From contig JAPUJT010000175.1 of NCBI GenBank assembly GCA_027296055.1, positions 1 to 45,201 of the forward strand: a stretch of DNA of 45,201 nt. The letters run 5' to 3'. The first letter of the stretch is position 1. Each line of letters starts with the position of its first letter. This document shows positions 17,366 through 24,801 of the stretch, in pieces. Made by a program: the position numbers and the translations under genes. The notes below the pieces were generated by a model. The model saw nothing but the letters and a program-made list of their open reading frames with translations. It did no database searches and was not told the DNA's origin. This stretch comes from Planctomycetota bacterium (GTDB lineage: Bacteria; Planctomycetota; JAPUJT01).

Positions 17366-18127
17366 ATGCGGAGCCTATGTGGACCCATCACCTTCGCGGC
17401 TCTGGCCGCGCTCGTCGCCGGGACCGTCCTGGCCCAGACGCCGCCTCCCCGGCCATCGCAGCCATCCCGTGGCCTGGACCAGCCTCTGGCCAAGGCCAGT
17501 GGCAACTCCTCCGATCCGGACGACCCCGGGGAAGGCTGGCTTCCCGCGCCCCCACCGTTCTTCGGAGAGGACGGCAACTGGGGAGAGAGGATGAAGATCG
17601 TCTGGTGCCTGGACCGTTCCGGCAGCATGGGTGCTCATGGGGGGACCTTTCCGGGACCGGACGGATCTCCCACTTCGGGCAGCCGGTGGGATCGGGCGGT
17701 CTCCGAGACGACGATCGCCCTCTCCCAGCTCACGGTGGAGTGGCAGTTCGGGATCGTGACCTACTCGTGCACCAGCCGGAAATTTAGCCCCGTCCTCGTC
17801 GACGCATCGGATGGCGTCGTCGCATCCGCCATCGCATGGCTCAACGGACAACGTCCGGGTGGCGGAACCGGGACCGGCCCGGCCCAGGTCGAGGCGTTCG
17901 GTCTCGCCGACGGTGGCATTCCAGGCACGGCGACCTGCTGGCTCCTCTCCGATGGGTCGCCCAACTGCGGGGCCTCCGGTACGTCTGGGCACAAGGCCTT
18001 GGCCCTCTCGGCGAACGGTCAGGGTCACGTCCTCAACACCGTTGGCATCGGCGACTCGGGCATATTCGCCGCGTTCCTGCAGGAACTGGCGTCGGGAGCG
18101 GGCGGCGTTTACGTACACATCGACTAG
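17366..18127 (+). CDS. secreted vWA domain protein, copy 2
   Basis: 253 residues from ATG 17366, preceded by GGGAGG. Signal peptide ends near VLAQ. MIDAS D83-R-S85-G-S87; PPPFFGEDG, WCLDRSGSM, GGTGTGPAQ, GHKALALSANG and NTVGIGDSG are almost identical to the 16412 protein, so this is a clear paralogue. The acidic run before the domain is shorter. The same four cysteines are conserved. Exported and soluble; probably binds a partner through the metal site. Followed at 105 bp by the LysM gene in the same direction. Confidence 0.85.
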   Translation: MRSLCGPITFAALAALVAGTVLAQTPPPRPSQPSRGLDQPLAKASGNSSDPDDPGEGWLPAPPPFFGEDGNWGERMKIVWCLDRSGSMGAHGGTFPGPDGSPTSGSRWDRAVSETTIALSQLTVEWQFGIVTYSCTSRKFSPVLVDASDGVVASAIAWLNGQRPGGGTGTGPAQVEAFGLADGGIPGTATCWLLSDGSPNCGASGTSGHKALALSANGQGHVLNTVGIGDSGIFAAFLQELASGAGGVYVHID

Positions 18128-18232
18128 CCTCTCCGCGGGGAAAACACCCGGCGGTCCAACCTAAACTCTGGCGTGGTTCCGGCCGATATAGCGAGGGTGG
18201 GCCGCTGCCCCCTTCGCTGCTGAGGCCACGGA

Positions 18233-18733
18233 ATGGGAACGACATCCAAGATTCTCCTCGTGGGGATCATCATCCTCATCGCAGGCGCTTCATCCCTGCT
18301 CGACCGTGAGTTCGCCGGGTCTCCCCCGCCCCCTCCCGATCCCATCCTGCCGATGGCAAACCTTGCCCACATTGCGGATGCCCCGCCCTCCGCCACGATC
18401 GCTTACAGGGTGAGAAATGGAGACACTCTGGATGGAATTGCAAGACGTGTCTACGGCGACCCGGCCCTCGCCAAGCTGATCCGGGACTCGCGTCACCGGA
18501 CGCCGAAGTCCCTGAAGCCGGGCCAGACCCTGTTCCTGCCGGGCCACCCACCGCCCTCGGTGCGCAGGAGGTCGTATGTGGTACGAGAAGGGGACTCGCT
18601 CTACAAGATCGCGGAGAGGATTCTGGGTGACGGCGATCGCTGGCGGGTCATCTACGATGCCAACCGGGACACCCTGAAGAGCCCCCAATCCCTCGAGAGC
18701 GGGCAAGTCCTGAAGATCCGGGACGACCTGTAG
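18233..18733 (+). CDS. membrane-anchored protein with two LysM domains
   Basis: 166 residues. Hydrophobic N-terminal helix (residues 7-23, uncleaved anchor likely), a proline-rich linker (PPPPP at 31-35), LysM 1 at about 58-103 (YRVRNGDTLDGIA ... LKPGQTLFLP) and LysM 2 at about 115-162 (YVVREGDSLYKIA ... LESGQVLKI). LysM binds N-acetylglucosamine-containing glycans, mainly peptidoglycan. No hydrolase domain, so a wall-binding tether rather than an enzyme. The Shine-Dalgarno is weak. Its place between the vWA pair and the TIG cluster suggests a role in anchoring envelope structures, an inference from context only. Confidence 0.88.
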   Translation: MGTTSKILLVGIIILIAGASSLLDREFAGSPPPPPDPILPMANLAHIADAPPSATIAYRVRNGDTLDGIARRVYGDPALAKLIRDSRHRTPKSLKPGQTLFLPGHPPPSVRRRSYVVREGDSLYKIAERILGDGDRWRVIYDANRDTLKSPQSLESGQVLKIRDDL

Positions 18734-18809
18734 GCGCCCACCAAGCCCGACCGAGTTTTCACGTCCGTGCATCGGGCCAGGACGATCCGTCTCCAGGCCC
18801 CCCACCCGG

Positions 18810-18822
18810 CCCCCCCCCCCCC
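18810..18822 (+). repeat. 13-C homopolymer next to a promoter
   Basis: An uninterrupted run of 13 C ends 12 bp before the TTGACA at 18835. Tracts of this length slip during replication, so it is a candidate contingency tract; it may also be a sequencing-length artefact. Confidence 0.65.
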
Positions 18823-18834
18823 AGAGACCCTCCA

Positions 18835-18865
18835 TTGACATATGGGGTCGCCAGTGATATAGAAT
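18835..18865 (+). promoter_or_regulatory. promoter of TIG gene 1
   Basis: TTGACA (18835-18840), 19-nt spacer, TAGAAT (18860-18865); TATAGA at 18858 gives a 17-nt alternative. Predicted leader about 150 nt with hairpin potential (GTCTC/GAGAG near 18925-18945) but no riboswitch class recognised. Confidence 0.65.
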
Positions 18866-19018
18866 GGGTCTACGTTTCTCAAGATACGCGTTTTTGGTCA
18901 AGCTGCAACAAAGCCGGCCCACGCAGCGTCTCACTGAGAGGCGTCGGATGTGGAAACCCCTATGGTGGGGGGTCCGCGAGGAGAGGGAGACGAGGTCAAC
19001 GTAGGAGGTGGGTAAGAG

Positions 19019-21625
19019 ATGAGAAATCCGTTCGGGTTCAATCGATGGGTTGTTGTATTGATCGTCCTCCTTGCCGTAGGTCTAGGGGCGGAGGGCTGCA
19101 AGAAGAAACATCGCTCGAAGAAGCCGGGCGGCCCGGCGCCGGGCACCCCTCTCATCATCCAGGTTCTTCCTGCCGATGGGCTGACGTCCGGCGGCGATCT
19201 GATCCTGGTCTATACCCAGGATTTCACGGACGACTTCATGACCGACCTCCCTCAGGTCATGTTCGACGGGACGCTCACCGGGACGCCGACACCACTGAAC
19301 TCGACGACTCTCACCGTCCGTTCTCCGCCGTATACGGGAGGACAGACTCCACCCGTGGCCGTCGACGTCACGGTTGTCTCGAACGGCGGCCTCGAGAGCG
19401 CCACGCTCCTGAACGGCTTCACCTACACGAGCACCCCCGCTGGGGTGTGCTCGATCATCTCCGTCAATCCAGCCTCGGGAGATGCCATCGGAGGGGACAC
19501 CGTCACCATCAATGGGACCAACTTCGATGTGGCGCCGAATCCCCCTCCCACCGTGGATTTCGGTCTGGGCAATACGGCCCCCAGCGTGACCGTCGTCAGC
19601 GCGACCCAGCTCACCGTGGTCACCCCGGCGGGACCGCCGACGGGGGGGACCGTCAACGTCATCGTCACGAACCAGGCGAGCGTTTGCGTCCTGCCCAACG
19701 GATACCTCTACATTGACATGACCCCTCAGCCTTGTACCGTCACGTCTGTGGCCCCGACCCAGGGGACGACGCTCGGCGGCGACCTGGTCTTCATCAACGG
19801 CTCGAACTTCGACGTTCCTCCGGCCCCTGCGCCGACCGTCGAGTTCGGGACGAACGTCGTCCCGAACTCGGACGTCACGGTCCTCAACTCGACGCAGATC
19901 CGCATCAGTGCCACCCCGCCGGGATTGGCCGCGGGGATGGTGGATGTGGCCGTCACTACACTGGTGGGGCGTTGCAGCCAGGCGAACGCTTTCACCTACG
20001 TAGACCCTCCTCCGCCTCCCATGTGCACGGCCACGTCGGTCAGCCCCGGGACCGGTCCGGAATTCGGAGGGAACGTAGTCTCGATCTTCGGGACGGGTTT
20101 CGTGGCCGGTTCCACCGTCGATTTCGGGGGGACGCCGTCCCCCTTGGTCACGTACGTTACCGACATGGAGCTCACGGCGGAGTTGCCCGCGGGCGTCGGA
20201 ACGGTCGGCATCACGGTGGGCATCGGCGGCGCGATCACCTGCACCCTGCCGGGCGCCTACGCCTACATCGGTTGCGGCGGGCAGCCCTGCCAGGTCCAGC
20301 GCGTGAACCCGAACTCGGGGAAGTCAGGCGATATTGTTGACGTGGAAGGAGGCCGGCTGGAGGTTGGGGCGTTCGTATTCTTCGGTACCGCCCAGGCCAC
20401 GGTCGTCGACGCCTACGTCAACGTGCCGAACTTCATCACCGTGATGGTCCCCGTCTCGACGGGGCAGACCGTGGATGTCGACGTCTGGAACCCGAGCGGC
20501 GCCTGCTGCAGCCGTGGCGGAGCATTTAGCTACACGGGATGCTTCATCACCTCGATCTCGCGCCTCGTTGGACCTCCCTCCGGGGGTCAGCCGGTGTTCA
20601 TCGACGGTGGCGGTTTCGTGGCGAACCCTCCCCCCGACGTCTGGTTCGGCACGGAACTGGCGATACCGCAGGCCGCCTCGAGCACGCAGATCCTCGTCCT
20701 CACGCCGCCCGGCAACGGGCAGGCCCAGGTGCCGGTGCGCGTCGACAACGCCGGCGGGGACTCCTGTTCGTACTGCTGCTACAACTTCGGGGAGTGCACG
20801 TTCACGAGCATCGTTCCAGACAACGGCGGCACGAATGGCGGAACGACCGTGACGATCACCGGTTCCGGGTTCGACCCGAACAGCATGGGGATCCTGGTCG
20901 GCGGGCATCCGGTCTACCCGCCCTTCGACATCCAACATACGCCGACCCAGATTGTTTTCCGCATCCCGCCGTCTCCTACGGGCGGTACCAAGGACATCGA
21001 GATCATCAACGAGACGATCCCCTCCCGCTGCACCTATCCCGCGGCATACACCTACAATCTCCCCGGGGGAGGCCCGTGTTCAATCACGAGCGTCAGCCCC
21101 GACAACGGTTACCTAGGGGGCGGAACGCGGGTGACGATCACCGGGACCGACTTCGACGCGGGAACGGGGGTCATGTTCTTCACTGTCGGTGCCCTGAATG
21201 TCAACGTGATCAACTCCACAACGCTGGAGTGCGACACCCCTCCGTATGGCGGGGGCGCCGGTGCCCCTGTCACCGTGGACGTCTGGGTGATGCCGACGGG
21301 CCAGGACCCATGCCTCCTGTCGGGCGGGTTCACCTACACCGCTCCTTCCTGCCCCGGCGGGTGCAGCGTGTCCACTGTGAGCCCGACCAACGGCGCCCAG
21401 GCCGGCGGAAACATTATCCGTGTGACGGGGACCGGTTTCTGCGACTTCGGGCCCGTGGTAATCATTGGCGGACAATCGTCCCCGCAGGTGACCTATATCA
21501 GCGCGACGCAGCTGGACGTGGAGGTGCCGCCCTCGGTCTCGGGCCCGGGTCAGGCGGACATAATCTACGCTGACGCATCCGGGTGCTTCATCTTCCCAGC
21601 TTACTGCTGCTACACCTATAACTAG
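19019..21625 (+). CDS. TIG/IPT-repeat surface protein 1 (nine repeats)
   Basis: 868 residues; AGGAGG at 19003-19008. N-terminal hydrophobic segment then GAEGC-KKK: Cys27 could be a lipidation site, though the lipobox is not canonical. After it come nine TIG/IPT Ig-like repeats of about 90 residues, each opening with a pattern like I-x-S-V-x-P-x2-G-x3-GG-x2-V-x-I-x-G-x2-F and ending near GF-x-Y. Repeats 2-9 each carry one Cys at the start and at least one near the end; repeat 1 has neither. Repeat 1 has the special form TQDFTDDF, repeat 9 has GFC. No enzyme domain or C-terminal sorting tail. Likely an adhesive or scaffold rod on the envelope. Paralogue of 21885 and 24802, same order. Confidence 0.88.
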   Translation: MRNPFGFNRWVVVLIVLLAVGLGAEGCKKKHRSKKPGGPAPGTPLIIQVLPADGLTSGGDLILVYTQDFTDDFMTDLPQVMFDGTLTGTPTPLNSTTLTVRSPPYTGGQTPPVAVDVTVVSNGGLESATLLNGFTYTSTPAGVCSIISVNPASGDAIGGDTVTINGTNFDVAPNPPPTVDFGLGNTAPSVTVVSATQLTVVTPAGPPTGGTVNVIVTNQASVCVLPNGYLYIDMTPQPCTVTSVAPTQGTTLGGDLVFINGSNFDVPPAPAPTVEFGTNVVPNSDVTVLNSTQIRISATPPGLAAGMVDVAVTTLVGRCSQANAFTYVDPPPPPMCTATSVSPGTGPEFGGNVVSIFGTGFVAGSTVDFGGTPSPLVTYVTDMELTAELPAGVGTVGITVGIGGAITCTLPGAYAYIGCGGQPCQVQRVNPNSGKSGDIVDVEGGRLEVGAFVFFGTAQATVVDAYVNVPNFITVMVPVSTGQTVDVDVWNPSGACCSRGGAFSYTGCFITSISRLVGPPSGGQPVFIDGGGFVANPPPDVWFGTELAIPQAASSTQILVLTPPGNGQAQVPVRVDNAGGDSCSYCCYNFGECTFTSIVPDNGGTNGGTTVTITGSGFDPNSMGILVGGHPVYPPFDIQHTPTQIVFRIPPSPTGGTKDIEIINETIPSRCTYPAAYTYNLPGGGPCSITSVSPDNGYLGGGTRVTITGTDFDAGTGVMFFTVGALNVNVINSTTLECDTPPYGGGAGAPVTVDVWVMPTGQDPCLLSGGFTYTAPSCPGGCSVSTVSPTNGAQAGGNIIRVTGTGFCDFGPVVIIGGQSSPQVTYISATQLDVEVPPSVSGPGQADIIYADASGCFIFPAYCCYTYN

Positions 21626-21656
21626 CGGCAGGAGTGGGACATCCCCACCCCATCCT

Positions 21657-21695
21657 GGGGGAGATCAGGGGGAGGCCAGGGGGAGAGTCCGGGGG
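21657..21695 (+). promoter_or_regulatory. G-quadruplex motif upstream of TIG gene 2
   Basis: Four G5 tracts (21657-21661, 21668-21672, 21679-21683, 21691-21695) with loops of 6, 6 and 7 nt. It stops three bases before the -35 element, on the non-template strand. Confidence 0.6.
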
Positions 21696-21698
21696 TGG

Positions 21699-21728
21699 TT
21701 GACGACTTCGTCAGCGCCGGGTTAGAAT
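21699..21728 (+). promoter_or_regulatory. promoter of TIG gene 2
   Basis: TTGACG (21699-21704), 18-nt spacer, TAGAAT (21723-21728), the same -10 as TIG gene 1. Leader about 150 nt. Confidence 0.62.
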
Positions 21729-21884
21729 ACATTCGTTCGAACTCAGCTCGGACCCCGTTCGGACCTCGACTTCGATAGAGGTGGAAGAGAAGACACTCCA
21801 GGGTCGCTCTGTGTGTCGCGAGGGCCGTTTCCTGGTTCTCGCGCGGGGGACACGGGCGAAAGGTGGGGGTGAGGAGGAGTGGAG

Positions 21885-24488
21885 ATGTTTGCGAAAGGGT
21901 CACGTACGGTAGCGTTGGCAGTGCTGGTGATCGCGGCCGGTCTATGTGCCACGACCTGCAAGAAGAGTGATAGCGGCGGCACCAAGGCCGCCGGACCTCG
22001 GATTGCGCTCGTCTCACCTTCCTCGGGCGTGCTCACGGGCGGGAACACCGTCTCGATCGTCACCGAGAATTTCACCGATAGCTTCCGGTTCTTCATTCCC
22101 GAAGTCCGATTCGATTCGGTCCTCTCCCCTCTGGTGATCCCCGTGACACCCTTCGATTTGACGGCCACGGTCCCGCAGGGGACTGCGCTGGTGAGCGTGG
22201 AGGTCACGGTCACCTCAACGGACGTTGTCCAGACCGCTAGTTGCATGGGGTGTTACGCCTACACCGCGCCGCCCCCCTGCCAGATCGTCGGATTGACGCC
22301 GGACCAGGGAGATACCAGCGGCGGGAACCGCGTGACGATTTTCGGAAGCGCCTTCGGGTTCATCGGCGGCCCCAGTCCGTCGGTCTTCTTCGGCGCCGAG
22401 GCATCACCCTGGGTCCTACTCCTCTCCGACACCCTGCTGGAGGCAGAGGTTCCCCCGTCGGCGGGGGGCGCCGTCGGGTTCGTGACCGTGACGGTCCAGG
22501 CCCAGAACGGGGCGACTTGTACCTGCGTCGACTGCTTCGAGTACACCGTGGTCCCGTGCACGATCGCGAGCGTCTCTCCGAGCACCGGACTCGTGGCGGG
22601 CAACGAGATTGTGACCATCCTGGGCAGCCTTTTCAGTCCCAATGCCACGGTCGATTTCGGTGCGGATCCGGCTGGCAACGTGGTGGTGAACCCGTCCGGA
22701 GACCGCATCACCTGCCTGACGCCGGCGGTGACAGGAGTCCGGATCGTGGATGTCATCGTGACGAACCCGAACAACACGTGCACCCTCCCCAATGCCTTCG
22801 AGTTCCTGGATCCAGGGGCATGCAGCTTGGCCTCGGTGGATCCGCCGGCAGGCATCCTGGGCGGGGGGTACAACGTGACGATCACGGGTGCCATGTTCGA
22901 GGAGCCGCCGGACCCAGCCCCTCAGGTCCTCTTCGGGGCAACGATGTCCCCGCTGGTCGTCCAGGTGGACGCCCTGACGCTGACGGCGGAGGTCCCCCCG
23001 ACGATCACGCCGGGGCTGGTGACGGTGACGGTCACGAACCAGACCTCGGGTGGAATGTGCACCCTCCCCGCCGCATTCGAATACCTGGACCCGGGCCAGC
23101 CCATCATCTTCGAGATGGACCCGCCCCTCGGTGCGAGGGCGGGGGAGATGGTCACGATACGGGGCGCGAACTTATCTCCCAACCCGGTGCCCCCCGATGG
23201 AATCGTCTTCGGCTCGAATTCCGTGGACCTGACGACGGACTTCAACTTTATCGACGCGAACACGGTGGAGGTAATCGCCCCCTCCGTCTCGGCGGAGGGC
23301 GTGGTGGACGTGACTTACACCAACCCCGGGCCGCTGTCATACACCTTCGTGAACGGCTACGAATACAAGGACCCTCCGACAGGATGTTCGGTCACCAATA
23401 TCACGCCAGCCGTTGGGCAGCGAATCGGGGGCACGCCCGTCCTGATCGATGGGTTGGACTTCTGTGAGCAACTGGACTGCACCGATCTCCGCGAGGGAGT
23501 CCGCGTCTTCTTCGGGGACATCATGGCGAACCCGTCCCTTACCTGCGTCATAGGCACGACCCAGATCCAGACCGTTGCACCCGGGCAGACAGATGGGGGG
23601 CCAGTGGACATCGCCATATTCGGAGTAGGGTGCCAGATAACCTGCACAGTCGTGGACGCCTTCGTGTATCTCGGGGGATGCAACCTGACGGGGGTCTCAC
23701 CTAGCAGCGGTCCCCAGGTCGGGGGCACCCAGGTTTCCATAACGGGGAGTCTCTTCGAGCTGAGCACGTGGGTGCGATTTGGCGACTCCTTCTCCACGAA
23801 CGTGACCTATGTCAACCCGAGCCTGATTACCGCGGAAGCTCCCCCGTCCGCTGTTACCGGGCCCGTCGATGTCACCGTTTACGGGTTCACAGGCATCCAG
23901 TGTACGGCCGTGGGGGGCTTTGTTTATGTGGGAGGACCGGGAGGCGGCGGGTGCAGCGTCACGGGGGTCTCCCCGTCGTCCGGCCCGGTGACAGGGGGAA
24001 ACTCGGTCATCGTTGGCGGAACGGGGTTCGACCAGTCAATGCCGGCGGGGGTCCTGTTCGGCCTGCAGGCGGCGACGAACGTCGTGGTCAATAATCAGTT
24101 CTCCATATCTTGCCGGGTCCCGCCCGGAGCGGCGGCCAGCCAGAGTGTGGACGTGACCGTCATTTCAGAAAACGGCGATCAATGCGTTGGTGTGGGGATC
24201 TACACCTACGATCCTCCGCCGACTTGTGATACGGACTGCACGATCGTCGATATGAATCCTCCCCAGGGGCTGCTCGCGGGGGGAAACAGCGCCGTCATCA
24301 ACGGGACAGATTTCTGCTCGGGGCCCATTCAGGTCTGGATAGGGAACAAAGAGGCCACCGTGGGAGTCATCACCTCGACCTTTATCGGCATAACCGTTCC
24401 TCCGGGAGATACCGTCGGAACGGCCTGGGTGACCGTCATTCAGCCCGCCGGCTACTTTTGCGTTCATGATGGATACACCTACCAGTAG
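21885..24488 (+). CDS. TIG/IPT-repeat surface protein 2 (nine repeats)
   Basis: 867 residues from ATG 21885 (AGGAGGAG at 21872-21879); the GTG at 21879 would lie inside the ribosome site. N-terminal hydrophobic segment ends LCATTC-KK: possible lipoprotein, lipobox atypical. Nine TIG/IPT repeats. Repeat 1 has TENFTDSF, matching repeat 1 of the other two proteins, and repeat 9 has DFC as theirs do. Seven repeats carry the start/end Cys pair; repeat 5 (IIFEMDPPLGARAG ... SYTFVNGY) lacks both; repeat 1 has only a C-x2-C near its end. Surface rod or adhesin is the inference; no ligand can be named. Confidence 0.88.
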   Translation: MFAKGSRTVALAVLVIAAGLCATTCKKSDSGGTKAAGPRIALVSPSSGVLTGGNTVSIVTENFTDSFRFFIPEVRFDSVLSPLVIPVTPFDLTATVPQGTALVSVEVTVTSTDVVQTASCMGCYAYTAPPPCQIVGLTPDQGDTSGGNRVTIFGSAFGFIGGPSPSVFFGAEASPWVLLLSDTLLEAEVPPSAGGAVGFVTVTVQAQNGATCTCVDCFEYTVVPCTIASVSPSTGLVAGNEIVTILGSLFSPNATVDFGADPAGNVVVNPSGDRITCLTPAVTGVRIVDVIVTNPNNTCTLPNAFEFLDPGACSLASVDPPAGILGGGYNVTITGAMFEEPPDPAPQVLFGATMSPLVVQVDALTLTAEVPPTITPGLVTVTVTNQTSGGMCTLPAAFEYLDPGQPIIFEMDPPLGARAGEMVTIRGANLSPNPVPPDGIVFGSNSVDLTTDFNFIDANTVEVIAPSVSAEGVVDVTYTNPGPLSYTFVNGYEYKDPPTGCSVTNITPAVGQRIGGTPVLIDGLDFCEQLDCTDLREGVRVFFGDIMANPSLTCVIGTTQIQTVAPGQTDGGPVDIAIFGVGCQITCTVVDAFVYLGGCNLTGVSPSSGPQVGGTQVSITGSLFELSTWVRFGDSFSTNVTYVNPSLITAEAPPSAVTGPVDVTVYGFTGIQCTAVGGFVYVGGPGGGGCSVTGVSPSSGPVTGGNSVIVGGTGFDQSMPAGVLFGLQAATNVVVNNQFSISCRVPPGAAASQSVDVTVISENGDQCVGVGIYTYDPPPTCDTDCTIVDMNPPQGLLAGGNSAVINGTDFCSGPIQVWIGNKEATVGVITSTFIGITVPPGDTVGTAWVTVIQPAGYFCVHDGYTYQ

Positions 24489-24801
24489 CGGTTGACCGCA
24501 GCGGGTGATCGGGGGGGTCATCTATATCCGGAATTGGCAAGAAACGGAGCCCTTCCGCCGTCTCTTGAAGCAGGGTATTGGCCCGAGTTCATTCCCAGGT
24601 TTCCCCTTGACTTGATGGGGGGGAGCAGGCACATTCGGACCGCTTCGGCAATCCTAGGGGGGAGACAAGCGGAATAACAATTTCGTTTTCGGGATACGAG
24701 TTGGTGCATCGGCGTCGGCCCGTGATCCTCGAAATGCTTCGCGATGGGGCAGGGCCGCCCGCTTGGCGGCGCAAGCACCCGGCGTAAAATGGAGGAATGT
24801 C
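24489..24801. other. 313-bp gap between TIG genes 2 and 3
   Basis: No gene. It holds G7 at 24511-24517 and 24617-24623 and G6 at 24657-24662, a possible promoter (TTGACT 24607-24612, 17-nt spacer, weak CACATT), an AT-rich patch near 24675-24695 and a GCCGCC/GGCGGC hairpin (24754-24770). No intrinsic terminator for TIG gene 2 is evident, so partial read-through to gene 3 is possible. Confidence 0.5.

Noticed and set aside
18925..18950. CTGAGA in the TIG gene 1 leader, considered as a TPP riboswitch
   Set aside because: The second conserved block (ACCTGATC-type) and the rest of the TPP consensus are missing, and the gene is not thiamine-related.
18875..19018. c-di-GMP (GEMM) riboswitch in the TIG gene 1 leader
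   Set aside because: An AAAGCCGG-like stretch is present, but the GGGCAAACC and downstream receptor elements are not.
24670..24690. Similarity of an AT-rich patch to the lac operator/vector sequence
   Set aside because: GGAATAACAATTTC resembles the lac region by one indel, but flanks differ and no other vector sequence is present; taken as coincidence.
24763..24801. TTGGCG-16-TAAAAT as promoter of TIG gene 3
   Set aside because: Its start site would fall after the GGAGG ribosome site, leaving the transcript without it.
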